This document shows positions 18,124 through 26,240 of a stretch of DNA of 64,000 bases, one piece after another; within the stretch, counting starts at the first letter, position 1; each line of letters begins with the position of its first letter. Origin of the DNA: Vibrio tapetis subsp. quintayensis (GTDB taxonomy: Bacteria; Pseudomonadota; Gammaproteobacteria; Enterobacterales; Vibrionaceae); assembly GCF_030409945.1 (NCBI RefSeq), contig NZ_JAUFQV010000036.1, positions 154,143 to 218,142 on the forward strand, in the 5' to 3' direction. The position numbers and the translations under genes are program-made. Under the pieces are notes generated by a model. That model searched no databases. It was not told the DNA's origin and was given only the letters and a program-made list of their open reading frames with translations.

Positions 18124-18157
18124 AGCGACTTATAACTTCGGTTAGAGTCGCTTTTTT
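18124..18157 (+). terminator. Terminator after the second small barrel gene
   Basis: AGCGACT pairs with AGTCGCT, with an inner AAC-TTCG-GTT helix capped by a TTCG tetraloop, followed by six T. Confidence 0.85.
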
Positions 18158-18240
18158 GTACTCCCATGAAAGAGTTATCGATCGCAGCATTGATTACGTA
18201 GAGTCTCACTAATATCAAATCTCATCCATGCAGAACTGTT

Positions 18241-18588
18241 TTAGCGATTTGTTAGCATTTCCTGTAAACCCCCCGAATTGTGCAAGTTAGTAAATCCTTG
18301 TTCGCGTAGGTAATTGAATGCTTGGCCTGAACGGTTGCCGCTTCTGCAGTACAAAACAATAACGCTGTCTTTGTCGATAGATGAAAAGTGCTTATCAAGT
18401 TCATGCAATGGGAGATTAAGCGCGTTGTCTAAATGCCCTTCAACGAATTCTTGAGGCGTTCGTACATCGACGATCAGAGCACCTTGTTCTATCAGTTGCC
18501 AACCTTGCTCTGCTCGTTCCGACGCCATTGCAAAAGAGCCAAACAAAAGGATGAAGGCAAAAAGTGCAACTTGTAGATTTTTAAACAT
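18241..18588 (-). CDS. Periplasmic rhodanese-like protein (PspE type)
   Basis: ATG 18588 gives 115 residues and a signal peptide ending FAMA, with GAGAA before it; the frame opens from a TTG at 18606. A single rhodanese domain follows, with DVRTPQEFVEGHLDNALNLP and the active-site loop CRSGNRSG, whose Cys carries the persulfide. Single-domain exported rhodaneses such as PspE transfer sulfane sulfur in the periplasm in vitro; their in vivo role is uncertain. The loop has six residues between C and the next helix, the usual size for a sulfurtransferase. It appears to be a single gene. Confidence 0.87.
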   Translation of the reverse strand: MFKNLQVALFAFILLFGSFAMASERAEQGWQLIEQGALIVDVRTPQEFVEGHLDNALNLPLHELDKHFSSIDKDSVIVLYCRSGNRSGQAFNYLREQGFTNLHNSGGLQEMLTNR

Positions 18589-18633
18589 AGTTTTTCTCGA
18601 TAGCAAACTGGTGAATGTTTAGCCTAGTATATA

Positions 18634-18669
18634 GAAAAAGGGCGCATATACGAGTTGATATGCGCCCTT
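18634..18669 (-). terminator. Terminator after the carboxypeptidase gene
   Basis: On the minus strand AAGGGCGCATAT pairs with ATATGCGCCCTT over an 8-base loop, followed by a T tract. It lies between the carboxypeptidase stop and the rhodanese start. Confidence 0.9.
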
Positions 18670-18699
18670 GAAATGCTAATTTTGGAATAACGGTATTCG

Positions 18700-20181
18700 T
18701 TACAAGTAGCGATCTTCTAAGTGCTTTTTAAAGAAGCTAGGATTCAATACTTCACCTGTCGCTTGAATCATCAATTCATTGGTTGAAAGCGTACTCGCTT
18801 TATTCCAAATGTTTGTACCTAGCCAATCAAAGATTGGTGTCAAATCACCAGAGTTAATCACGTCTTCAACGTTCAGATGCTTTTTAACCGTTGCCATTTG
18901 TTGCGCAGCATACATAGCACCAAGCGTGTAACTTGGGAAGTATCCGAATGCGCCGTCAGTCCAGTGAATGTCTTGCATGCACCCATTGGTGTAGTTACCT
19001 ACCGTATCAAGGCCCAAGTATTGTTTCATCTTCGCGGCCCAAAGCTCTGGTACATCAGTATGAGAAATTTTACCGTTGATCAGGTCACGTTCAATTTCAT
19101 AGCGAAGAATAACGTGGGCCGGGTAGGTTAGCTCATCGGCATCGACACGGATAAAGCCTTTATCCACTTTGGTGTAAAGTTTGTGGAAGTTATCATAAGA
19201 GAAAGCAGAATCGGATTGACGTCCGAAGTACTGTGCGGCTTTTTCAGACAGAGTTTTAATGAACGCATCACTACGACCTAGCTGCATTTCAAAAAATAGA
19301 GATTGAGATTCGTGCACACCCATTGAACGCGCTTCTCCAACCGGAAGCCCTGCTAATGATTTCGGTAAACCTTGTTCATAACGAGCGTGGCCTGTTTCGT
19401 GAACCGTGCCCATTAATGATTGTACAAAGTCATTTTCGCAGTAACGCGTGGTCAGGCGCACATCGGATGGCACACCACCACAAAATGGGTGGACACTCTC
19501 ATCAAGACGACCGTGATTGAAGTCGAACCCAAGCAGTTTCATTACATCCAAACCCAATTCGCGCTGGCTTGATGTTGGAAAAGTACCACTTGGTTGAATG
19601 CTCTGTTGTTGCTGTTGTTTTTCAATCACTTGATCAATGAGGCTAGGAAGCCATGTTTTCACATCGCCAAACAGACCCTCTAGAAATTCTGTATTCGTGC
19701 CTGGTTCGTAGAGATCCAGCATGGCATCGTATGGTGTTAGGCCTGCGGCATCTGCACGAATTTGAGATTCTTCACGAGAAAGCTCAACCACTTCACGCCA
19801 GTTTTTTTCGAAACCTTGCCAATCATTTTGGCCGCGTTGGCTGCGCCATGCGTGTTCACATTTAGAACCCGCGAGTGCTTTTGCTTCAACAAGAGCTTCT
19901 GGCAGCACGTTGCTGTTGTTCCAGTTACGCTTCATTTCACGTAGGCTGGCGGCTTCAGTCGTTGAAAGAGATTCTTGTTCGGCTTTGTCAAACCATTCTG
20001 CAAGTTGTGGTTGAGTTGATAGGCCGTGAACGTGAACAGACAGTTCTGCCATTGCTTCCGAGCGAGCTTGGTTGCCACCACTAGGCATCATTGCAGCCTG
20101 ATCCCAGCCACATATAGCAGAGAGATGATTGAAGCGAGAGATCTTCAAGTTGTGGTCGACAAGTTTTTTGTAATAGCTCAT
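18700..20181 (-). CDS. Thermostable carboxypeptidase 1 family metallopeptidase (M32)
   Basis: A 493-residue cytoplasmic protein of the usual M32 length. The zinc motif HETGH is at residues 261-265, followed by the M32 pattern in GEARSMGVHESQSLFFE, where the downstream Glu completes the metal site, and IRVDADELTYPAH. It removes C-terminal residues from peptides, with broad specificity apart from a C-terminal proline. AAGGAT precedes the ATG at good spacing. It is followed by a clear terminator and divergent from a LysE-type exporter, so it seems to be a single-gene unit. The peptide importer at 2.8-8.4 kb could supply substrates, but no regulatory link is visible. Confidence 0.93.
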   Translation of the reverse strand: MSYYKKLVDHNLKISRFNHLSAICGWDQAAMMPSGGNQARSEAMAELSVHVHGLSTQPQLAEWFDKAEQESLSTTEAASLREMKRNWNNSNVLPEALVEAKALAGSKCEHAWRSQRGQNDWQGFEKNWREVVELSREESQIRADAAGLTPYDAMLDLYEPGTNTEFLEGLFGDVKTWLPSLIDQVIEKQQQQQSIQPSGTFPTSSQRELGLDVMKLLGFDFNHGRLDESVHPFCGGVPSDVRLTTRYCENDFVQSLMGTVHETGHARYEQGLPKSLAGLPVGEARSMGVHESQSLFFEMQLGRSDAFIKTLSEKAAQYFGRQSDSAFSYDNFHKLYTKVDKGFIRVDADELTYPAHVILRYEIERDLINGKISHTDVPELWAAKMKQYLGLDTVGNYTNGCMQDIHWTDGAFGYFPSYTLGAMYAAQQMATVKKHLNVEDVINSGDLTPIFDWLGTNIWNKASTLSTNELMIQATGEVLNPSFFKKHLEDRYL

Positions 20182-20372
20182 GGTTATCCTTATTTCGTAG
20201 CTTAAACGAGCGGAATGAAATCCAAGCCAAACTATATCAACTATTTAACAACGAATCCTGTGCAATTTGGTTACCTATCCGAGTTGATTCGACTTTTTTC
20301 TGTAAACTTCGCTTTCCAATCTTTGAAACAATTGTTATACAGATGGAATGATTTAACTATTTGTTCCTTACT

Positions 20373-21011
20373 ATGCAACTACTGAATATTGAAGCTTTTT
20401 TGATTGCCATTACTATCCTAACGTTAACTCCGGGGCTTGATACGGCTTTGGTTATTCGCAATACCAGCCGTAGCGGTGCGCTTCAAGGGAGCATAACCAG
20501 TTTAGGTATTTGCTTGGGTTTGTTCGTGCACGCTACATTTTCGGCCATTGGTATATCAGCCATTCTCTTGCAATCTGCTGAAATGTTTATGGTTATGAAA
20601 TGGGTTGGCGCCGCGTATCTAATATGGTTGGGTATAGGCTCATTAAAAACCATGTGGCGTGGTGGCGACGCACTACAAATTGAGGCGGTAAACAGTGGTT
20701 CACAAGGGGATTGGAAGAAGTCGCTTAAAGAAGGCTTTTTATCCAATGTCCTGAACCCGAAAACCGCCGTGTTCTATCTCGCTTTTCTACCACAGTTTAT
20801 TCATCCAGATTATTCACCATTCCTACAATCGCTGTTAATGGCGACGATTCACTTCTTTATCGCTATGGTTTGGCAATGCAGTATTGCTGTTATGATCAAT
20901 CGGGCGAAAGGTGCGTTAGGTAACACATCGTTTGTTCGTTGGCTTGAAGGTGCAACAGGGGTGGTATTGGTTGCATTGGGTGTGAAGCTTATTATGGAAG
21001 AGCCTTTATAG
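20373..21011 (+). CDS. LysE/RhtB family amino-acid exporter
   Basis: The frame opens at TTG 20361, but ATG 20373 (212 residues) is the more likely start; neither has a strong ribosome site. The protein has about six membrane segments and the RhtB signature: LTPGLDTALVIRNTSRSG near the N-terminus (the conserved PGP/D...R block), then LIWLGIGSL and GFLSNVLNPKTAVFYLAFLPQF in the middle. The family exports homoserine, threonine, lysine or other amino acids in exchange for protons. The substrate cannot be predicted. It shares a bidirectional terminator with the converging AgcS symporter gene. Confidence 0.9.
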   Translation: MQLLNIEAFLIAITILTLTPGLDTALVIRNTSRSGALQGSITSLGICLGLFVHATFSAIGISAILLQSAEMFMVMKWVGAAYLIWLGIGSLKTMWRGGDALQIEAVNSGSQGDWKKSLKEGFLSNVLNPKTAVFYLAFLPQFIHPDYSPFLQSLLMATIHFFIAMVWQCSIAVMINRAKGALGNTSFVRWLEGATGVVLVALGVKLIMEEPL

Positions 21012-21048
21012 CAGCCATCGTATAGACATAGCTTAGACAGAAATAACA

Positions 21049-21080
21049 AAGTCCGCAGTTATCGCGGACTTTGTCGTTTT
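21049..21080. terminator. Bidirectional terminator between the LysE and AgcS genes
   Basis: AAAGTCCGC pairs with GCGGACTTT over a 7-base loop, with T-rich sequence on either side, between two converging genes. Confidence 0.88.
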
Positions 21081-21083
21081 AGA

Positions 21084-22460
21084 TTATGCTTGAACTGGTT
21101 TCGAGGATTGTAAGCCAGACTCAATATCAAAGAATCGCTTGGTTTCTTCAATTACGACACTTCTTAATGCAATCAAACCAATTAAGTTTGGAATCGCCAT
21201 TAGGCCGTTTACGATGTCTGCGATAACCCAAATCATGTCCAACTTTAAGAAAGCACCTGATGCGACTAACGCTACGAAGATGATTTTGTAAGGCAGAATG
21301 GCTTTGGTACCCATCAAGTAAACCACGCAACGCTCGCCGTAGTAGTTCCAACCTAGAATGGTAGTAAACGCAAAGAACATCAAACCAACCGATACCATCA
21401 TCGGGCCGATTGATTCAGAATCTAAGCCGACTGAAAAGGCGTAAGTCGTCATCTCTGCGCCAGCAAGATCGCCTTGCCAAGCACCTGTTAGAATAAGAGT
21501 TAAGCCGGTCATCGTACAGATGATGATGGTGTCGAAGAAGGTACCGGTCATTGAAATCAGGCCTTGTTTGACACAAGAGTCTGTTTTCGCTGCTGCCGCC
21601 GCCATTGGCGCACTACCAAGACCCGACTCGTTAGAAAACACGCCGCGAGCAATACCTGATTGGATTGCGAGCATTATGCTGGCGCCTAAGAAGCCACCAC
21701 TTGCCGCAGTATTGGTAAAGGCAGAACTCACGACTAACGAAATCGCGGCACCAAGTTGGTCTGCATTCATTGCCAAAACACTGATACATGCAAGGATGTA
21801 AAATAGCGCCATGGTTGGTACCACTTTACCTGCAACTTTAGCGATAGACTGGATTCCGCCCAGTGTCACGATGGCAACCAGTGAAGTTAAAACAATGGCA
21901 GAAACGTCACGAGATACCCCAAAAGACAGATAGCTAGCGTCTAAAATGGCATTCACTTGTGGGAAGGTGCCAATACCAAAGCATGCAACTCCCAACGCAA
22001 AAATAGCGAACATGACGGCTAAGAATTTTGAACCTACACCGTACTGCAAGTAGTACATTGGTCCGCCAACCATTTGGCCTTTATCATCAACTTTACGGTA
22101 TTTCACCGCAAGCAAACATTCGGCGTATTTCGTCGCCATGCCAAATAAAGCCGCGAGCCACATCCAAAATAGAGCGCCAGGGCCACCCATTTTGATAGCG
22201 GTAGCAACACCAACAATGTTACCCGTACCAATGGTTGCCGAAAGAGCAGTACACAAAGCGGCGAAGCTGGAAATATCACCTTGTTTTTCTTGGTCTTTGT
22301 TTTTGCCAAACACTAGTTTTAGTGCAGTAGGCAGGTGACGGAACTGCAAAAGGTTGAGTCGAAAAGTGAAGTATGCGCCGGTACCAACTAACAGAATTAG
22401 CAGTGGTGGACCCCAAACGAGGTTGTCGACAATTTGTAGAAATGAATATAGGTCTTGCAT
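21084..22460 (-). CDS. Sodium:alanine/glycine symporter (AgcS family)
   Basis: A 458-residue inner-membrane protein with about ten to eleven hydrophobic segments, of typical AgcS length. Family landmarks include GTGAYFTFRLNLLQFR near the N-terminus, ALSATIGTGNIVGVATAI (the sodium- and substrate-site region), GGPGALFWMW, KYR...GGPMYYL, and RGVFSNESGLGSAPMAAAAAKT. It imports alanine or glycine with sodium. AAGGGG precedes the ATG. Its 5' leader contains a tandem glycine riboswitch, so glycine is a likely substrate and signal; in V. cholerae the well-studied tandem glycine riboswitch also precedes a putative amino-acid symporter gene (VC1422). Confidence 0.93.
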   Translation of the reverse strand: MQDLYSFLQIVDNLVWGPPLLILLVGTGAYFTFRLNLLQFRHLPTALKLVFGKNKDQEKQGDISSFAALCTALSATIGTGNIVGVATAIKMGGPGALFWMWLAALFGMATKYAECLLAVKYRKVDDKGQMVGGPMYYLQYGVGSKFLAVMFAIFALGVACFGIGTFPQVNAILDASYLSFGVSRDVSAIVLTSLVAIVTLGGIQSIAKVAGKVVPTMALFYILACISVLAMNADQLGAAISLVVSSAFTNTAASGGFLGASIMLAIQSGIARGVFSNESGLGSAPMAAAAAKTDSCVKQGLISMTGTFFDTIIICTMTGLTLILTGAWQGDLAGAEMTTYAFSVGLDSESIGPMMVSVGLMFFAFTTILGWNYYGERCVVYLMGTKAILPYKIIFVALVASGAFLKLDMIWVIADIVNGLMAIPNLIGLIALRSVVIEETKRFFDIESGLQSSKPVQA

Positions 22461-22557
22461 GGTTTCCCCTTAATAAACAACATATAAGGAGAAGAGAGAA
22501 AGGGGATCAACGATCCGCAAATGGCTCAATAGATTGAGTTACATGGTATAGCCTTTC

Positions 22558-22781
22558 ACTCCTCTGTCCTTTTGCCTGAGAGTTTCACTCAACACACAAA
22601 ATGTGCGTGAGCTTGCTCCTTCGGCGACCGATTTAACGGTTCTCTCCAGAGGTTCCTCCAATGACAGTCCTCACTGTTACTTAAAACAGCACCTGAAAGA
22701 TTCGGCGATTTACTGCTGCCAGTAAAAGGCTATGCTTCTTCGGTAGGTCTCTCTAATTAAAGAGATTCCGCTCTCCTGTAC
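22558..22781 (-). promoter_or_regulatory. Tandem glycine riboswitch (two aptamers)
   Basis: Read leftwards, two aptamers lie in tandem. The first spans about 22781-22662 with GGAGAGC, GAGAGACC, CGCCGAATCTTTCAGG and GTGAGGACTGTC. The second spans about 22660-22558 with CTCTGGAGAGAACCG, TCGCCGAAGGAGCAA, CTCTCAGGCAAAAGGACAG and closing AGAGG. These are the conserved gcvT-type glycine aptamer cores joined by a short linker. The expression platform would be the 97 bases to the symporter start, which include GGATC-gtt-GATCC followed by a pyrimidine run, a possible terminator. Glycine riboswitches of this arrangement usually switch expression on; the direction here is inferred. Confidence 0.95.
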
Positions 22782-22824
22782 ATCTTCATCGGAACACGAA
22801 TCCAACTAGTGGATTATGTTTGTC

Positions 22825-22844
22825 CTTAACGCACTAACGTTAAG
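22825..22844. promoter_or_regulatory. Inverted repeat upstream of the glycine riboswitch
   Basis: CTTAACG-cactaa-CGTTAAG is a perfect 7-bp inverted repeat just upstream of the riboswitch. The rest of the gap to 23120 holds only AT-rich, promoter-like sequence for the two divergent transcripts; I see no RNA gene or ORF in it. Confidence 0.4.
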
Positions 22845-23120
22845 AAGATGAGGAGGTTATCAGGAATTTTGAATAATTCAACTGATTTTGATCAAATGTT
22901 TACGAGTAATGTAATACGCGATGCTTTAATCCTATTCGAGTAAGGTTTGATATGCTCTCATCGGGCGTATTGGTAATCAGATGGGGCGAGTGAGGAAGCG
23001 AAAAACAACAAATTTATAATTGCTTGCATAATTCTTAGTCGATTAATGCAAACAGCGACATTACACTGACGCGAACTTGGCGAAAAAGTGGTATAACTGA
23101 TTGAGGTAAGGGAGATTGCT

Positions 23121-23279
23121 ATGACAAGATTAATTGCTATTGCGGCCTTAATTGGTATCGCCGTTTTACTGTTTAAATATCGCACCAATGAAAAATTGCA
23201 AAAGGGCGTTATCTATACTTCAGTAATTGGTACAGCAAGCTATATTGTATATGTTGTGTTGATGGAACTAATTCGTTGA
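23121..23279 (+). CDS. 52-residue membrane protein, unknown
   Basis: A short frame with a near-perfect ribosome site AAGGGAG 7 bases before its ATG, ending 15 bp before the next gene. The peptide starts MTRLIAIAALIGIAVLLF, a first membrane helix, then a polar linker KYRTNEKLQKG, then a second helix from about residue 29 to 49 ending in ELIR. This is a two-helix hairpin membrane protein with the positive linker expected to be cytoplasmic. I do not recognise a family. The tight spacing to the coiled-coil membrane protein downstream suggests that they are co-expressed and may work together. Confidence 0.72.
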   Translation: MTRLIAIAALIGIAVLLFKYRTNEKLQKGVIYTSVIGTASYIVYVVLMELIR

Positions 23280-23294
23280 TGTTGGAGTATAACG

Positions 23295-24041
23295 GTGAGT
23301 AAAGAAAACGAAGCCATTGAACGAGATGATCTCGACGATGAAGTCGTGATTGTAGAAGAACGTAATAAGACGTCTTATTTATATATTGCCGTTGCGGCCT
23401 CATTGGGCTTGGCAATCGGTGGATTAGCAGGCTCTATTCTTACTCAGAATAGCTGGCAGCAAGCGTATTCTAGTGTTGAAGCTCGCGTTCAAAAGCTAGA
23501 AGGCGAGAAAGTGGGGATGGAGCAAACCTTACTCAGTCATCAAAAGGATTTTGACTCTAAAGTGGAAGTTCAGCTTACTACTCAGTCAGACAAGCTTACA
23601 CAAGAATACGAAAAGACCATTTCTGAGCTAGAGAAAAGCGTCACCGAGCTTGAGAAAGTGAACTTAGATCAGGAAAACCTAATCGCCAAACAGAAGAAAA
23701 GTTTGGAAACGGCGGAGGATGATAATCAAAAGCTGAACCGCCAGGCAGATCTTCAAGCAACGGTTTTCGAACGTTCACGTGAAGTGTTTCAACGTGAGCT
23801 CACCATAAAGCAAGAGATGAATGATTTAGTCAGAGAACAAGACGAATTACTTCCACAAAAAGAACGAATGAAAAAAGAGTGTGATGTGTTCTTAGAAGGT
23901 ACTTCTTGGGATTCAAAAAGTGATGCGTGTGATAAAAGTGATGAGTTAAGTTCGAGACTCAGCCAAATCAACCAAATGCTGGAAGTTCACCGATTAGATC
24001 TACAGCAGATCCAACAGCTAAGTGAAGATATCGGCTTATAA
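23295..24041 (+). CDS. Single-pass membrane protein with long coiled coil
   Basis: Starts at GTG 23295 with TTGGAGT upstream, 248 residues. A very acidic N-terminal 25 residues (ERDDLDDEVVIVEE) precede one membrane helix (about 28-48, with GLAIGGLAGS). A predicted coiled coil then runs from about residue 55 to 175, rich in E, K, Q and L heptads, and a C-terminal part has a possible cysteine pair (KKECDVF and DACDK) before a final helix. The topology suggests an acidic cytoplasmic tail and a periplasmic coiled coil. No family is recognised; annotation as a segregation or SMC-like protein would rest only on coiled-coil composition. It is the second gene of a two-gene unit closed by a terminator. 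Confidence 0.75.
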   Translation: MSKENEAIERDDLDDEVVIVEERNKTSYLYIAVAASLGLAIGGLAGSILTQNSWQQAYSSVEARVQKLEGEKVGMEQTLLSHQKDFDSKVEVQLTTQSDKLTQEYEKTISELEKSVTELEKVNLDQENLIAKQKKSLETAEDDNQKLNRQADLQATVFERSREVFQRELTIKQEMNDLVREQDELLPQKERMKKECDVFLEGTSWDSKSDACDKSDELSSRLSQINQMLEVHRLDLQQIQQLSEDIGL

Positions 24042-24068
24042 CACCGAGTTCTGATTGTTGATTGAAGT

Positions 24069-24098
24069 AAAAATGCAGCGAATCATCGCTGCATTTTT
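24069..24098. terminator. Hairpin terminator with 13-bp arms
   Basis: AAAAATGCAGCGA pairs perfectly with TCGCTGCATTTTT around a 4-base loop. The same arms recur at 26186-26216. Confidence 0.9.
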
Positions 24099-24147
24099 GT
24101 ATAGACGCTATAGAGTTACTGCTCTTCTATGCGTACGTCTACACAAC

Positions 24148-24227
24148 AGACACACACCTCAAATGGTTCCTATAGGACTATCTCTATAAACTAGACACAC
24201 ACCTAAATGACTTCTATAGAACTATCC
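24148..24227. repeat. Two near-identical units starting AGACACACACCT
   Basis: Units at 24148-24182 and 24193-24227 (45 bp period) share AGACACACACCT, then (C)AAATG, a TATAG core and ACTATC. They lie in the 373-bp gap downstream of the transposase, which otherwise holds only the terminator above. An inverted relative, GGTGTGTGTC, lies on the other side of the transposase at 25486. Confidence 0.8.
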
Positions 24228-24414
24228 CGAATTTAAAGTAAGCGAGTAATTCCACTTAGTAACCTGTCATCGATATTTGTGTGGTTTGCCTAATAGGGGC
24301 GTAGGAAAAGGTTGGTTTTAAAGATAATGTCGGGTTAAATCAATTTTGAGACAAACTCAGTTTACCAACTAAATGCTGGCGAAATATTGGAAATTTAAAA
24401 GTATAAGTGATTAT

Positions 24415-25374
24415 CTATTCGAGCTGATAGCAGTGAATTCTTGATTTTTCTAGCGCAGCTTTTGCACGGTCAAGGTTGCAAGGTGATCCGATTGCTGTGG
24501 AACGTTTTCTTTCGAGTGTGGAGCAAACTTCCAACCAACGTGTTTGATTGAAGTTAAGTCTTTCTAAAATTGGGGGAAGATGCTCAGCCATCGATGCTTT
24601 ATCTTCTCGAAACTGTCGTGCTGTCCAGTCTACTAATTCTATATAATCTATTAATCTAAAGGGTAGCCCATTCATCATTGTTTTGGTCGGATTACCGATG
24701 AATGGATGCAAACAAGGAGCAGTTTCTAGGTTTTCGTTAAGTGCCTTTAGTCTTGCTTTGATTGAGGTGAAATTCGACTGTTCAGGGGATGTCGCGATAC
24801 CAGCGCGAACAGGATTTAAGTCTACATACGCCATGGCGGAAGCTAAGGCTTTTTCATCAAGCAGTGCTTGGCTCTTAAAGCGGCTTTCCCAAAAGTGCCC
24901 GGTGCATTGGTCTTCTTGATTAGCTTTACAGGCAATGTCGTAGTTAAGCTCTTTCATAAACCAACTTAATGACCATAACCTTTCTCGCCATGCTTCGATG
25001 ATTTCGATGCACCTATCTTCTTCAGCTTGAGTCTTTAATTCTCGGCTTAGCCAACGCTGAATTAAAACGGGCAATTTATGAACATGGCACCAGCGTTCGA
25101 CCACCTCACCAAGCGATAGTTCGAGAGCTTGATTGCGATTGATGTGCAGCACTAAGTGGTAGTGATTACTCATCACGGCATAGGCGCACACATCGATACA
25201 ATAGGTGTAGGTGAGTGATTGAATTTTGCGTTCGATCCATTCTCGGCGATGTTCGTAGCATTTGTTTATGGCGGTATCTTTACCACATAAATAGCTTTGC
25301 CTTACACACCTTGAAACGCAATGATAGTAGGGCGTTACATCAACTGAGATGAGCTGTTTTCGTGCGGTCGCCAT
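24415..25374 (-). CDS. REP-associated tyrosine transposase (RAYT, IS200/Y1-type)
   Basis: ATG 25374 is chosen because GGAG lies six bases upstream; TTG 25386 adds four residues. The 319-residue protein has the HUH motif MSNHYHLVLHI (His71, His73), and the catalytic tyrosine is probably Tyr145 in ELNYDIACKANQ, followed by the family's G-x-F-W-x-x-R-F/K and YVDLNPVRAGI blocks. About 100 C-terminal residues lie beyond the Y1 domain. RAYTs nick and join single-stranded DNA at palindromic REP-like elements and are mostly domesticated and not self-mobile. The GACACACACC repeats on both sides are candidate targets. It appears intact and monocistronic. Confidence 0.9.
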   Translation of the reverse strand: MATARKQLISVDVTPYYHCVSRCVRQSYLCGKDTAINKCYEHRREWIERKIQSLTYTYCIDVCAYAVMSNHYHLVLHINRNQALELSLGEVVERWCHVHKLPVLIQRWLSRELKTQAEEDRCIEIIEAWRERLWSLSWFMKELNYDIACKANQEDQCTGHFWESRFKSQALLDEKALASAMAYVDLNPVRAGIATSPEQSNFTSIKARLKALNENLETAPCLHPFIGNPTKTMMNGLPFRLIDYIELVDWTARQFREDKASMAEHLPPILERLNFNQTRWLEVCSTLERKRSTAIGSPCNLDRAKAALEKSRIHCYQLE

Positions 25375-25437
25375 GAGTTTCTCCAATGTTTTTCCAAAGA
25401 TAACAAATGTATCAGGTTGGAAAAGTTAGCGAGAACC

Positions 25438-25497
25438 GAACTGGAGTCGTCTCGACGTAAACTCAGTCGTTTTGCCATACTATTTGGTGTGTGTCCG
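25438..25497. repeat. Candidate REP-like hairpin and GGTGTGTGTC repeat upstream of the transposase
   Basis: GGTGTGTGTC at 25486-25495 is the reverse complement of the GACACACACC core at 24149 and 24194. Next to it, around 25440-25468, a GGAG tetranucleotide precedes an imperfect hairpin (ACTGGAGT...ACTCAGT outside, GTCG-tct-CGAC inside), the layout expected of a REP recognised by a RAYT. The assignment is inferred. Confidence 0.5.
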
Positions 25498-25624
25498 GTG
25501 TAGAGAGGGATGGGTGGTTAGCTTGTTGTGTGAAGTTTGGTTTATCAATAAATATTAGCAATTGCTAAATTAACAATGTATAATTATTGGCAATGAAAAC
25601 AATGATCGTGTGATAGGTATATTG

Positions 25625-25981
25625 ATGAATGACCAGTTGATGTTAATTGTTGGGCTATTTGCGTTATTTTTCCTTTATCGACGTTTTAAAGCGAATAAAG
25701 TCAAAGCGGAACTATCGGGCCTAAATACAATGGATATTCAGTTATTAGATGTAAGAAGTGGAACAGAATTTTCTGGATTTAGTGCTCCGGGCAGTTTAAA
25801 TATTCCAGTTCAATCTTTGATTTTAGGTGATACCAAAGGCTTAGATAAGAACAAAACGATGGTCGTGTATTGTGCGTCTGGGATGCGGTCTACGAGTGCT
25901 TGTGCTTGGCTTAAAAAACAAGGATATACTGTGATCAATGCGGGTACTGTAGGTCGTGTCATTCAAAATATTGGTTCATAA
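25625..25981 (+). CDS. Membrane-anchored rhodanese-like protein
   Basis: ATG 25625 (118 residues) follows GATAGG; a GTG at 25610 is also in frame. One membrane helix (about residues 4-18, LMLIVGLFALFFLY) is followed by the basic RRFKANK, so the domain after it should face the cytoplasm. A compact rhodanese domain follows: LLDVRSGTEFSGFSAPGSLNIP and active-site loop CASGMRSTSA with its reactive Cys. Likely role is sulfane-sulfur transfer or a redox relay; the partner is unknown. It lies in the segment between the two identical hairpins, beside the transposase. The other rhodanese in this window (18.2 kb) is exported instead. Confidence 0.87.
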   Translation: MNDQLMLIVGLFALFFLYRRFKANKVKAELSGLNTMDIQLLDVRSGTEFSGFSAPGSLNIPVQSLILGDTKGLDKNKTMVVYCASGMRSTSACAWLKKQGYTVINAGTVGRVIQNIGS

Positions 25982-26185
25982 AGGAAAGAGATTAAGTAGA
26001 CGCAGTCAAGCTAGCTTGTCGAAGAATTAGAAAACCCTTTTTGAGGGAGAAAAGACGATCGCTGAGCCAAGTAAGGTCGTAATTAAAGTTCTACTGTGTC
26101 ACACGGTATGATGCCTTCCAATGTATCTCTTAAAGTTGGACTGTCTGGTTAGGCGCGGCTCTAGTTTAGCCAAAGCGCTAGATAT

Positions 26186-26216
26186 AAAAATGCAGCGAAT
26201 CGGTCGCTGCATTTTT
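26186..26216. terminator. Second copy of the 13-bp-arm hairpin terminator
   Basis: AAAAATGCAGCGA pairs with TCGCTGCATTTTT around ATCGG; the arms are identical to those at 24069-24098. It lies between the converging rhodanese and ABC-2 permease genes. I see no gene in the rest of 25982-26240. Confidence 0.9.
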
Positions 26217-26240
26217 GTTTAAACGGCTACTTAAAAGCTA

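Noticed and set aside
24148..24227. CRISPR-like direct repeats
   Set aside because: Only two units, imperfect, with 10-bp spacing between them and no cas genes; better explained as transposase-associated repeats.
26128..26175. GTTAGGC resembling an integron attC core
   Set aside because: No partner GCCTAAC or hairpin arrangement, no cassette array and no integrase in the window.
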